NCBI GenBank assembly: GCA_004557455.1
Contig: SFDX01000031.1
Location: forward strand, 1-60,947
DNA length: 60,947 bases
Reading direction: 5' to 3'
DNA from: Akkermansia muciniphila
GTDB taxonomy: Bacteria; Verrucomicrobiota; Verrucomicrobiia; Verrucomicrobiales; Akkermansiaceae
Shown here: piece by piece, positions 7,722 through 16,310 of the stretch
How positions within the stretch are numbered: the stretch's first letter is position 1
Layout: the number at the start of each line of letters is the position of its first letter
The notes under the pieces: model-generated
The model's database searches: none
Seen by the model: the letters and a program-made list of their open reading frames with translations, nothing else
Told to the model about the DNA's origin: nothing
Position numbers and translations under genes: made by a program

Positions 7722-9323
7722 ATGAATGCAGAAGATACCCTGCGCACGTATCATGCCCTGTGCGCTGCCCGCCGTCCGTGGGAGGGTTGGTGGAGCACAC
7801 TGCGCCGCTATGTGCTGCCGGACCGTCGGGAGACGGAGGAAGGCTCCGCACCGGGTACTCGCCGCTTGGCAGATACAACGGCGGTGGAGGCGTGCCAGAA
7901 GCTGGCCGGGGCCCACCTAAGCTACCTGACACCGGGCAATGAGCTGTGGTTCAAATGGGGCTCCCCGCAGCACGATGCGGGGGACGAAGCGGAGGCTTGG
8001 TACAACACTTGCTCTGATATAGCGAACAGGGAGCTCTCTCTGAGTAACTTTTACACCGCGCTGCATGAGTGCTTCCTGGACCGTGTGGCTCTGGGTACGG
8101 GCAGTCTCTACTGCGGCACCACTCGCAGCGGGCGCCTGCTCTTCCGGAACATCCCCTGCGGGCGTTTCGTTTGCGGGGAGAACGATGAGGGAACGGTGGA
8201 TACCTACATGCGGGAGTTCAGTTTTACCCCGCACCAAGCGGCGGCGCAGTTCGGTGTCCGCGCCTTGGGGCCGCGAGCACAGGCGCTGCTGCGCAATCCC
8301 GCGACGGAGCATGAGCCGGGGCTGCGTTTTCTGCATGTCGTCAGCCCACGCACCAAGCGCAACAGGCGCCGAAGCGATGCTCGTAACAGGCCTTTCCGCA
8401 GCTTGTATTTCAGCCTGGATGACAACTGCACGGTGGAGGAAAACGGCTACCACGAGATGCCGTATATGGTGACGCGCTTTCTGCGCTGGGGGGATGGCCC
8501 TTACGGGTTACCGCCTGCCCGCTTGGTTTACCCGGATATTTTACAGGCGCAGTTCCTCAATCGCATTTTGGATATGCTGGGGGAGGTAGCGGCCTTCCCG
8601 CGTATTCTGGAGCTGGCAAACCAGGTGGGTGAGGTGGATCTGCGGGCCGGTGGGCGCACGCTCATCTCGCCGGAGAGCGCGAGTCTGGGGTTCCCGCGCG
8701 AGTGGGCCACCCAGGGGCGCTATGATGTGGGCATGGATCGTCTGCGGCAGAAGCAGGAGTCCATTCGCCGCGCATTCTTTCTGCCGATGCTGGAGATCTG
8801 GAGCGAGAACAAGCAACATATCACGGCGGCAGAGGTATATGCCAGGGAGAATGAAAGGGTCATGCAGTTCTCTCCCTCTTTCACTCTGTTTGCATGTGAC
8901 TTCCGCCCCCTCATGGAGCGTATTTTCGCCCTGCTCTTTCGCCGGGGTGCCTTCCCTCGTCCGCCGGCTTCTGCTCAACAGGTGGATGCAACGGGGCGAG
9001 CCTCCGTTCCCATGCCGCAAGTTGTCTACCAGGGGCGCATTGCCATGGTAATGCGACGCATCCGCGCGGAGGGGATTGAGCGCACCCTGCAGCGGTTGCA
9101 AGCCATGGCAGGGTTGTATCCCGAACTGACGGATCATGTAGACCCGGATCGTACCTTCCGCATGGCGGCTCGTATGGACGGCGCGCCGGAAGAGGTACTT
9201 CGCAGCACAACGGCTGTGCGACGTCTGCGCAGCGCTCGCAATGAACAGGCGCGACAGGCTGCCGAGCTTGCTGCTGCCGCTCAGGATGCAGATTTGCCGG
9301 TCACCCCCGCTCCTCAGCCATGA
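7722..9323 (+). CDS. podophage portal (head-tail connector) protein
   Basis: The 533-residue product matches the T7 gp8-like head-to-tail connector family: W-x-x-LRRYVLPDR near the N-terminus, KLAGAHLSYLTPGNELWF, a central YGLPPARLVYPDILQAQFLNRILD block and QKQESIRRAFFLP-x-L followed by ITAAEVYARENERVMQ. Twelve copies would form the DNA entry channel of the capsid. The length is close to the usual 510-550. Start ATG 7722 follows the upstream stop by four bases; the stop overlaps the next start by four. The frame is intact, although no capsid or terminase gene is nearby. Confidence 0.85.
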   Translation: MNAEDTLRTYHALCAARRPWEGWWSTLRRYVLPDRRETEEGSAPGTRRLADTTAVEACQKLAGAHLSYLTPGNELWFKWGSPQHDAGDEAEAWYNTCSDIANRELSLSNFYTALHECFLDRVALGTGSLYCGTTRSGRLLFRNIPCGRFVCGENDEGTVDTYMREFSFTPHQAAAQFGVRALGPRAQALLRNPATEHEPGLRFLHVVSPRTKRNRRRSDARNRPFRSLYFSLDDNCTVEENGYHEMPYMVTRFLRWGDGPYGLPPARLVYPDILQAQFLNRILDMLGEVAAFPRILELANQVGEVDLRAGGRTLISPESASLGFPREWATQGRYDVGMDRLRQKQESIRRAFFLPMLEIWSENKQHITAAEVYARENERVMQFSPSFTLFACDFRPLMERIFALLFRRGAFPRPPASAQQVDATGRASVPMPQVVYQGRIAMVMRRIRAEGIERTLQRLQAMAGLYPELTDHVDPDRTFRMAARMDGAPEEVLRSTTAVRRLRSARNEQARQAAELAAAAQDADLPVTPAPQP

Positions 9324-9592
9324 GTAAGTCCCTTTCCCCTACCCCGCCGGCGGTTCAACGCGCGCGTGAGTCCCGATGCCTGATACTCAGAGTGTTCGGA
9401 ACCCCGGAGGGGCAAAGCCTGCTCCGTTTCCTGGAGGATCGCTTCGAAACCCGCCTGCCGGTTTTCCAGGGCCGTGCCGGGCAGTATGATCCGCTGGACG
9501 CCATGCGGCGCGATGCATACCGAGAGGTTTTCCTCTATATCCACCACCAACTGGAACTGGCCCGTCAAGAGGCCTCATCTTCCCAAACATAA
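9320..9592 (+). CDS. Bbp19-like small phage protein
   Basis: A 90-residue protein containing VFGTPEGQSLLRFLEDRF, then DPLDAMRRDAYREVFLYI, the two helices typical of the Bbp19-like phage proteins found between portal and scaffold genes in podophages. It overlaps the portal stop by four bases (ATGA) and lies six bases before the scaffold-like gene, consistent with one morphogenesis operon. Confidence 0.6.
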   Translation: MSKSLSPTPPAVQRARESRCLILRVFGTPEGQSLLRFLEDRFETRLPVFQGRAGQYDPLDAMRRDAYREVFLYIHHQLELARQEASSSQT

Positions 9593-9598
9593 CACACC

Positions 9599-10483
9599 AT
9601 GAAAACAAATACAGACACAGATACAATGCCCGAACAACCCACCCCCGAGACCAGCCCCGATGCAACACCGGGGGCCGCTCCGGAAGCACCTCCGGCGGAG
9701 GCCGCACCTCTGCCTCCTCTGATGGATGCGGACGGAGCATTCTCGCCGGATTGGTTCGCGCGCTTCGAGGAGCTGCAACCTTTCGCCGCTTCTCTGGCCA
9801 AGTTCCGCCGCCCGGAAGCCCTGGCGAAGAGCTACGCGCACCTGGAGCGGATGCGCGGTTACCCGGATCCGCAGGATGCTCGGCGCATGGCGGATTTCCG
9901 CGCCGCGGTCGGGCTTCCGGAGCACGAGGAGGAGTTCTCTCTCCCGCGGCCGGAGGAGGCGCCGGAGGAGCTGTGGGACGACGCGATGGCGGCAGACATG
10001 GCTAAGGTGGCCTATCGTTACGGTGTACCTCCGCAGGCAATGTCGGCTCTGGCGCAGGAATACACCAGACAGGGACTTCGCGCGCTTCGCTCCGCAGAGC
10101 AGGCGCGCCACGCTGCCGTTCTTCGGGCAGAGGCAGAATTACAACAGGAGTGGGGCGCCGCCTATGAGGATAACATGGCCCAGATTGCCTCCGTTCTCTC
10201 CTCCCTGGCCGACCGCGCCGGCGTGGACGCCGCCGCTCTGGCAGAAAACCCGGCCCTGCGTGCCTCCCCGGACTTTGCCAAGCTCATGCTCGCCGTGGCT
10301 GACCAACTGCAAGAGCCGCCCCTCCGCTCCGGATCCCCCTCCGACTCCGGCCCCCGGGAGGCCTACCGCATCGCCCACGACCCAACTCACCCCCTCCACG
10401 AGGCCTACATGCGCACCAACCACCCCCGCCACCGCTACGCCAACGAGCAATACGACCTCCTGGCCTTCGGCACCGAGCACTGA
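9599..10483 (+). CDS. phage scaffold-like protein
   Basis: A 294-residue acidic, alanine- and glutamate-rich protein with a disordered proline-rich N-terminus (residues 10-45) and long predicted helices, the profile of capsid assembly scaffolds. It directly follows the portal and Bbp19-like genes, the normal scaffold position. The major capsid gene that should follow is absent; instead a terminator-like hairpin and gtrB come next. Confidence 0.6.
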   Translation: MKTNTDTDTMPEQPTPETSPDATPGAAPEAPPAEAAPLPPLMDADGAFSPDWFARFEELQPFAASLAKFRRPEALAKSYAHLERMRGYPDPQDARRMADFRAAVGLPEHEEEFSLPRPEEAPEELWDDAMAADMAKVAYRYGVPPQAMSALAQEYTRQGLRALRSAEQARHAAVLRAEAELQQEWGAAYEDNMAQIASVLSSLADRAGVDAAALAENPALRASPDFAKLMLAVADQLQEPPLRSGSPSDSGPREAYRIAHDPTHPLHEAYMRTNHPRHRYANEQYDLLAFGTEH

Positions 10484-10494
10484 ACCCACCCCGC

Positions 10495-10525
10495 GCCACC
10501 CCCGCCCACCTCTCGCGGGGGTGGC
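10495..10525 (+). terminator. strong hairpin after scaffold gene
   Basis: GCCACCCCCGC (10495-10505) pairs perfectly with GCGGGGGTGGC (10515-10525), 11 base pairs with a nine-base loop. There is no proper T-run after it, so termination may be partial. Confidence 0.5.
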
Positions 10526-10557
10526 GATATTCTCTGCCGATAAAAAGCGACTTAGAC

Positions 10558-10586
10558 TTGCCAATTACGCATGAGGCGTGTATACT
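10558..10586 (+). promoter_or_regulatory. gtrB promoter
   Basis: TTGCCA (10558-10563), 17-base spacer, TATACT (10581-10586). The gtrB ATG is 11 bases beyond the -10 box. An in-frame upstream ATG at 10571 lies inside the promoter and is therefore unlikely to be used. Confidence 0.7.
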
Positions 10587-10597
10587 GTACCCCGTTC

Positions 10598-11545
10598 ATG
10601 AGACCGAATAAGTTGTACATTGTCATGCCTTGTTTTAATGAGAGCAAGGGCCTGTTCACCACCGCAAAAACGGTAGAAGCAAAACTGCAAAGCCTCGTTG
10701 ATAGCCACATGATTGCAGAGGGAAGTGCCATGCTCTTTGCTGACGATGGTTCCAACGACGACACTTGGGATGTAATCGAGGAATTGCACCGAACTCAAGC
10801 AAACGTAAAAGGCATCAAATTAGCAGCCAACAGGGGGAAAGAGTATGCGCTTTACGCCGGACTCATGGCAGCACGCCCCCATGCGGATATTGTCGTATGT
10901 ATGGATGCGGATCTGCAACACGACATCAACGCGATTGATCGTTTTCTGGACAAATACCAAAAAGGTTATGACTTGGTATACGGCATCAAAAACAACCGTG
11001 GTCACGAGCCGCTCTACAAGAGGATATGCTCCGCCGCCTTTTATGGACTGATGAACAAACTCGGCTCCCCCATCATCAAGGATCACTCTGACTACAGCCT
11101 GATGTCCCGTCAGGTACTGAATGCCCTCTCGGAATATGGCGAGAGCAACTTTATCTTCCGCGGTATCTTACGCTCCTTAGGATTCCGGCAAATCGGCTGC
11201 CATTTCGATGTTTTGGATCGACAAGAAGGCGTCAGTAAGTTCTCCCCGAGAAAACTGTTCAACCTCAGCATGGATGCCATTACCTCTTTTTCCGTTGCTC
11301 CCCTCCGCCTCATCGGCCTCATCGGATTCGGAGTCGTCTTGATCAGTCTCGTCATGATTATCTGGACTATCATCGACTTCTTTACCCGCAGCACCCCCAA
11401 CGGCTGGGCCACCCTAGCCTGTTCTATATGGTTTGTCGGCGGCATCATCATGATCTGCATGGCCGTTATAGGAGAATACCTCGGCAAGATGTACATGGAA
11501 ACAAAAAAACGCCCGCGGTTCTTTATTGAAAAAATTCTGAACTGA
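10598..11545 (+). CDS. gtrB: GtrB-type bactoprenol glucosyltransferase
   Basis: A 315-residue family 2 glycosyltransferase followed by two membrane helices, the architecture of GtrB/DPM1-like enzymes that load a sugar onto undecaprenyl phosphate. Visible features are the N-terminal VMPCFNES strand, FADDGSNDDTW, a CMDADLQHD metal-binding DxD region, GIKNNRGHEPLYKR and paired hydrophobic segments around residues 225-290. The lipid-linked sugar would be flipped and used by a dedicated transferase, here the broken gene that follows. The association with phage structural genes fits serotype-conversion cassettes; no gtrA flippase gene is seen. Lower GC than the flanks suggests transfer. Confidence 0.8.
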   Translation: MRPNKLYIVMPCFNESKGLFTTAKTVEAKLQSLVDSHMIAEGSAMLFADDGSNDDTWDVIEELHRTQANVKGIKLAANRGKEYALYAGLMAARPHADIVVCMDADLQHDINAIDRFLDKYQKGYDLVYGIKNNRGHEPLYKRICSAAFYGLMNKLGSPIIKDHSDYSLMSRQVLNALSEYGESNFIFRGILRSLGFRQIGCHFDVLDRQEGVSKFSPRKLFNLSMDAITSFSVAPLRLIGLIGFGVVLISLVMIIWTIIDFFTRSTPNGWATLACSIWFVGGIIMICMAVIGEYLGKMYMETKKRPRFFIEKILN

Positions 11546-11556
11546 ATTTTCAGGCT

Positions 11557-13054
11557 ATGACTCCAACAAAAAAACGAAAGAGATTTCGTCCGGCATGCAT
11601 TTCTTGCAGCCGTATCATTTATCCTCATATATGGGATGTTGGGCTTTCGTTTTGGACCATTCAGCGATGAATTATGGGACTTAACGGGGCAAAATCATGG
11701 CATATATATCGCTGGTGGTCGCTGGGGAGTAAGCGCATACCGTTGGCTGATGAACGACAAAATGGTACCTGTTGCTTATATGATTGCGGGGGCCATCTAT
11801 ATGGGTCTTACATTTGCCATTCTTGTTCGAATATTGACCGTTAAAATCAGGGGGCAAATATTTGTCCTATGCGCAATGATTCTAGGGATCGTTCAGCTTT
11901 CGTATTTAATGATTGTCTCGTACCACACCGATGCAGTTTGCCTGGGCATGCTGTTAATGGTCAGTTCCTACTATCTTTTGACTCGGGACACTTGAATCGG
12001 ACGGCGTTACGCCATCGCATTGGCTGTTCCATGCATGGTCTTTGCCATGGCGACGTACCAATCTCTTCTGTTGCTGATACCTTGCCTCCTGATGGGACAG
12101 TATATAATGAATCCACAAGCTCACGGTACACGGGAATGGTTAGAGACGGTCCTGCGCGTCGGTAGTGTCTGCATTGCAGCGCTCATACTCTATTTCGTCT
12201 CCAAGAATATCAGTCTGCACTGGGCCTCCCTGGAGGAGATTGCAGGGGTACAAGCCTATCAGGCCAGCCTTGTTACCTGGGGCAAGCTGGACATAGTAAC
12301 CCATGTGCTGCACTTGGGCAAACAGACGGTGGAACATTGGCTGGGGCTGACCTACCGCAGCGAGTGGATATTTGCCACATGTTTCATTCCTGCTGCAGTG
12401 CTGGCATGGGAAACGATTCGTGCGAAAAAACAGGTACTCATGGGACTGGGATGCTTGGCGGGGCTGTATGTGCTGCCCTTCGCATCTCTGTGGGCTCTCG
12501 GTGAAGACGCCGGGGCTCGGCTGCATTTTGCTCAGCCATTCGTAGCCGGTATTCTGTGGGTGGCCGCGTTGCAGCGCAACCGTGTCCTGGCCCGAGTACC
12601 ACAAACGGTGCTCATCGGTATCTCTGCCTTCATCATTCTGAAGGCAAGTTACACCGTATGTGAGATGGCATTTCTGCAAAAGCGCATGCACGAGGACGAT
12701 GTTCGACGCATTCAGGCCGTGCAGCAGCGCGCTTGGCTTACGCCCGTGCCGGAGGGCGTAGATGTATTCACCTGCCCAATCGTCGTAGTCGGTGAGCAGG
12801 ATTTCCATGTTCCGGACGACTTCAAATCTTGTGTACGTTTCTGCGGCAGCGTCAATGGGCGTCGCTGGCTCTACGATTATCTGGGCATGAAGGGAATGAA
12901 GGACATCGGGGAATCGTCCTCTCCCCCGTCTGAAATTCGTGCGCTGCTCAAAACCATGCCCCTTTATCCGGCCGGCGGATGTACCAAGTTTTACAAGGGA
13001 GAAATCATCGTGAACTTTAATGACTCTCCTCCGAAGAAGAAAGAGTCTCAATGA
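11557..13054 (+). pseudogene. disrupted GtrII-type glucosyltransferase
   Basis: The gene should encode a polytopic membrane protein of about 498 residues that moves glucose from the bactoprenol carrier to O-antigen. It is broken twice. The ATG at 11557 is followed by an A7 tract (11568-11574), which puts it out of frame; with six A it would read MTPTKNERDFVRHAFLAAVS and join the downstream frame. An in-frame TGA at 11993-11995 then splits the protein (LLTRDT stop IGRRYAIAL). The rest to 13054 is open and has several membrane helices and a hydrophilic C-terminal domain. It follows gtrB by 11 bases. The homopolymer alone could be phase variation, but the nonsense codon points to decay. Confidence 0.7.
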
Positions 13055-13061
13055 ACACACT

Positions 13062-13098
13062 ATTTCCCCCGGGCAACGGAATGCTGCTCGGGGGAAAT
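13062..13098. terminator. bidirectional terminator hairpin
   Basis: ATTTCCCCCG (13062-13071) pairs with CGGGGGAAAT (13089-13098) between two convergent genes. The A/T ends of the stem give short U-runs in both directions. Confidence 0.6.
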
Positions 13099-13131
13099 TG
13101 CCAAGCGAACGGGTACGTAAGACCCGGGGAC

Positions 13132-14040
13132 TCAGCCGCGGGAGGGGCGAGTGAAGTGAGATTTGCCGGAATGGGGGCGAGAGCTCGGGGCCGCGCCACC
13201 CGAGGGGCGGGTGAAATGAAAATTACCGTTGCTCGGGCGGGACGTGGTCGAGGGACGGGTGAACTGCGAGTTACCGCTGCTCGGCCGGTGCGTGCTTGTG
13301 GGCCCATTGAAGTGCGGAGGAGAGGTCGAGGGGCGAGTGAACTGCGAGTTACCGCTGCTCGGCCGGTGCGTGTTTGTGGGCCCATTGAAGTGCGGAGGCG
13401 TGGTCGAGGGACGGGTGAACTGCGAGTTACCGTTGCTCGGCCGGTGCGTGTTTGTGGGCCCATTGAAGTGTGGAGGAGTGGTCGAGGGGCGAGTGAACTG
13501 TGAGTTGCCTTTGCTCGGCCGGTGCGTGCTTGTAGGCCCATTGAAGTGTGGAGGTGTGTTGACGCGCGGCGGGTTATGCGACGGGCCGGAAGGGTGAGAG
13601 GGGCGAGAGGGCGCGGGATGCAGCACAGAAGCCGGATTGCGGTGAATGGGCGCATTCATGCCACCTGCGGGACGCACCCCCGGATGGTGTCCACCGGGCA
13701 CACGCGGCGGGGTCGACATACGACGCACGTGCGGCGGGTAATGCCATCTGCCATGATACCACGGAGCCGGGTGCCAGTGCGGCACGATGCACGCTGCCGT
13801 AATGGCAGCCAGACTGAAGATGGCCACACCGGCCGGAGTGTAGCCGTACACCGGTCTCCCGTAGTAGTAGCCATAGATGGGGAACCCATCCGCATCGTAA
13901 CTGGCGTTGGTCCACGCAGCAGTTACGCTGCCGTGCGGGGTGTGGTAGGTTCCGCCCACCGTCCAGTACCCGTAGTCGCACGAGGAGAGTACCAAGGCAG
14001 AGATTCCCAAAAGAGCTGTAGCAATGTATCTTGCTTTCAT
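13132..14040 (-). CDS. repeat-rich surface lipoprotein
   Basis: A 302-residue product with a lipoprotein signal (LSSC, cysteine 21). Residues 22-105 are tyrosine-, glycine- and tryptophan-rich with one hydrophobic segment (AGVAIFSLAAITAACIV). From residue 107 it is disordered and full of Pro, His, Ser, Thr, Arg and Asn. Residues 163-266 hold four 26-residue tandem repeats based on PPHFNGPTSTHRPSSGNSQF, followed by two degenerate copies. The shape suggests a lipidated base with a flexible, basic, wall- or polyanion-binding tail. No family or enzymatic role is recognised. Confidence 0.8.
   Translation of the reverse strand: MKARYIATALLGISALVLSSCDYGYWTVGGTYHTPHGSVTAAWTNASYDADGFPIYGYYYGRPVYGYTPAGVAIFSLAAITAACIVPHWHPAPWYHGRWHYPPHVRRMSTPPRVPGGHHPGVRPAGGMNAPIHRNPASVLHPAPSRPSHPSGPSHNPPRVNTPPHFNGPTSTHRPSKGNSQFTRPSTTPPHFNGPTNTHRPSNGNSQFTRPSTTPPHFNGPTNTHRPSSGNSQFTRPSTSPPHFNGPTSTHRPSSGNSQFTRPSTTSRPSNGNFHFTRPSGGAAPSSRPHSGKSHFTRPSRG
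13243..13554 (-). repeat. four 78-bp tandem coding repeats
   Basis: Four consecutive in-frame 78-bp units encode residues 163-266 of the lipoprotein. Units differ by a few bases only (for example Lys, Asn or Ser at the same position), so they are recent or still homogenised. Such repeats often change in number between strains. Confidence 0.9.
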
Positions 14041-14206
14041 ATGTGTTTTGCTTATTGTGGTGACGAAGGCGAACAGGACCGCCCTACTGCAATATAGACA
14101 CCGCAGAGGGGCTGCTCGTTGATTAATTTTCCATAATTTTTACAGCAAGTCAAATTAATTTTTCAAAAAGCATGTCATCACAGCCCACAGACAGGTACAT
14201 TTCGCC

Positions 14207-14234
14207 TTGCAATTCGCGCAAAAGGTATTAGACT
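14207..14234 (+). promoter_or_regulatory. promoter of SAHH-like gene
   Basis: TTGCAA (14207-14212), 16-base spacer, TAGACT (14229-14234), ten bases before the ATG at 14245. Confidence 0.5.
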
Positions 14235-14244
14235 AAAGGGCAGC

Positions 14245-15324
14245 ATGAACGCACAGGCAGAGAAGATCATCCGCTACTTACAGCGATACTACAAGGACGA
14301 AGAATGGCCAACACTGCTGGCCCAGGCTCAGGAGTGGGCAGAGACTGAGCCGCTCGGTGGACTTAAGGTGCTGGACGGCACCCCGCTCTTTCGTAACACA
14401 CTCGGCAAGTACGCTGCGTTGCTGGCAGCGGGAGCCCGACTCTATGTTCCCACCAACACCACCATGCCCCGAGACCCCGCCATACTGGGGATGCTTCAGG
14501 AGTTCGGTATTCGCACGGCCCTCAAGGCAGACAATCCCTTCGACATTGTACTGGATTGCGCGGGACAATTCTGCCGCCTCCACCCCACACTCGGCTTCGC
14601 CGAACTCACCCGCTCCGGCGTAGAGCGCTACGAGCATACCCTACACCACCCTATCTTTGTGGCAGATGACAGCTGCATCAAACGCATCGAAACCACTTTG
14701 GGTACCGGGGAAAGCCTCTTCCGGGCCCTCGCTCGCTTGGGCTACGGCGACTTCGCGGGGCGGCGCATCATCGTGGTGGGCTATGGTAAGGTAGGACGAG
14801 GTGTAGTGCACTATGCCCGAAAATTCGGCATGCGCGTCACCGTTGCCGATGTAGTGGATAAAACAGCCGAACTACCGAGCGACGCCACCTTCGTCAACGT
14901 ACAGCACACCGAGGCCTTCAACGAGGCCGTGCGCAGCTCCTGGTGCTTGGTAACCTGCACCGGCCGCGTGAGTGCCCTCAAACACCGTCTTCTGCCGGAA
15001 ACCGTGCTGGAATCCCCCGTGCTGCTCGCCAATCTCGGAGTAGAAGATGAATTCGGCCCCTCCATCCCCCCCTCCCGCGTCTTGAACGCCAAGCACGCCA
15101 TCAACTTTGTACTGGAGGATCCCACCAGCATGCGATTCATCGAGACCACAATGGCCCTGCACAACGCCTGCGCCCTAGAGCTCCTCACCCAAGACCTTCC
15201 CCACAAGTGCATGCCCCCCGGCGAGGATGTCCAACGTCGCCTCCTCTCCGTCGCCCTGCAACGAGGCACTATTGCCGATGATGTCCGAGGCCTCAGCCAG
15301 GAAATCGGGCTGTGTGACTATTGA
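14245..15324 (+). CDS. S-adenosylhomocysteine hydrolase-like protein
   Basis: A 359-residue protein with the layout of adenosylhomocysteinase: an N-terminal substrate-domain-like region (FRNTLGKYAALLAAGARLYV, then DIVLDCAGQF) and a central NAD-binding domain with IIVVGYGKVGRGVVHYARKFGMRVTVAD. GTGESLF corresponds to the family GTGQS region. It is 70-100 residues shorter than true SAHH, and the usual DDGGD, HPDKHYR and related motifs are not seen, so it is probably a divergent relative with another substrate. The gene stands alone with its own promoter. Confidence 0.65.
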   Translation: MNAQAEKIIRYLQRYYKDEEWPTLLAQAQEWAETEPLGGLKVLDGTPLFRNTLGKYAALLAAGARLYVPTNTTMPRDPAILGMLQEFGIRTALKADNPFDIVLDCAGQFCRLHPTLGFAELTRSGVERYEHTLHHPIFVADDSCIKRIETTLGTGESLFRALARLGYGDFAGRRIIVVGYGKVGRGVVHYARKFGMRVTVADVVDKTAELPSDATFVNVQHTEAFNEAVRSSWCLVTCTGRVSALKHRLLPETVLESPVLLANLGVEDEFGPSIPPSRVLNAKHAINFVLEDPTSMRFIETTMALHNACALELLTQDLPHKCMPPGEDVQRRLLSVALQRGTIADDVRGLSQEIGLCDY

Positions 15325-15530
15325 TCCCCCTACATGGTACATCTCCATGAGATAGGTTACCAAAAAGCACCATCACATAGGTTACACTTTTGGGCAGAAT
15401 ATGGCAAAATGACGCTACGCCAAGGGAACCCAAAAGCTGTGACCGGATGAGAATAGAGTTGGTGATGCAAGCCTTTTTTGGCGCTCCGTCAATTTTTATG
15501 GCGAACGCTGAAAGGGATACCGCAGAAACT

Positions 15531-15800
15531 ATGGTGTGCTCGCTTTTTCGGACCACCTCAGGATGAAAATCCTTCCGGGCTTGATTTCCAATGGGTTTGG
15601 GTGCATAATCGCATCACAAACCAACTCAACGCATTATGGCAAACAAGATCAAGAAGAGAGGCCGCTACAGCGCGGCCATGAAGGGAAGAGGATGCATGGC
15701 AAGCCTCTCTCGGGCAGAAGACCGATGAACAGAGCACAAAATCTGCGTTGCGCTAGTTCGGCAATGGAGTGAGGTGTGTTCGAAAAAGCGAGCACACCAT
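15531..15800. mobile_element. MITE-like inverted-repeat element
   Basis: Two copies of a ~30-bp sequence face each other at 15531-15559 and 15771-15800 (ATGGTGTGCTCGCTTTTTCG core), giving an element of 270 bp. Each copy is itself a near-palindrome (GGTGTG...CACACC around a CTTTTT loop). A third copy lies at 60665-60694. No transposase is encoded between them; a 30-codon frame (MANKIKKRGRYSAAMK) at about 15638 has no known match. The right end abuts the truncated hydrolase copy exactly. Confidence 0.55.
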
Positions 15801-15801
15801 A

Positions 15802-15999
15802 GTCGGCAAGAAGGACCCCACCGTCAACTACAAGGATGTACAGAAGACGGACGGCTGCCACTTCGGCTTCATGGAGGTCATCCCCATCGACGAGGTAGGT
15901 CACACCCCCGCCAACGAATGGGGCCTCAATGAACTCGGCAGCGAGATGATCAACCAGCTCCGCTTTTGTTTAGACCTGTGGCGGCGTTTTAAGGGCTGA
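15802..15999 (+). pseudogene. duplicated 3' end of alpha/beta hydrolase gene
   Basis: These 198 bases match 18559-18756 with about eight mismatches (~96% identity). They encode the last 65 residues of the hydrolase, including the VGKKDP acid motif and the VGHTP histidine motif. The catalytic serine part is absent, so it cannot be functional. The copy begins directly at the end of the inverted-repeat element. Confidence 0.9.
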
Positions 16000-16211
16000 A
16001 TCCAACCTCCACCCGGCCCGGAGCATGCGCGGAGGAGGTGCTCCGGGCAGTCAAGGCGGCTGTCGTGAAAGACATGTAGACGCTCAGGTGCGGAGCGTCG
16101 AGCAAATAGCGGCAGTCGTCATGTACAAGGCGACGCAAACCCCTTCCCCGCCGATGAGATTTCTCAAAAAACGAATGGGCGACCTGCGCTTCACCCCCAC
16201 ACTCCACCTCT

Positions 16212-16310
16212 CCCCGCACCGCGTTCTCTATCCCCCTTGCAGCCCCCAAGCCCATCCCCGCTACCCGCAAACTCTGCTTCCGTCCGGCCTCCGCTCTCTT
16301 GGCTGAGCTG
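16212..16310 (+). repeat. 99-bp copy of HU gene 3' end
   Basis: Identical over 99 bases to 33388-33486, which encodes roughly residues 58-90 of the HU-like protein (RTAFSIPLAAPKPIP... to LLAEL). Here it has no start or upstream HU sequence. Confidence 0.9.

Noticed and set aside
11993..11995. In-frame TGA as selenocysteine or recoded tryptophan
   Set aside because: No SECIS-like hairpin is evident after it, other genes in the window use TGA as a normal stop, and the same gene also has a frameshift near its start, so decay is simpler.
13243..13554. Regularly spaced repeats that could suggest a CRISPR array
   Set aside because: The units are 78 bp, contiguous, in frame and encode a low-complexity protein tail; there are no unique spacers and no cas genes.
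15638..15730. Small basic ORF (MANKIKKRGRYSAAMK) inside the inverted-repeat element
   Set aside because: Only 30 codons, no promoter or family resemblance; not enough to call a gene.
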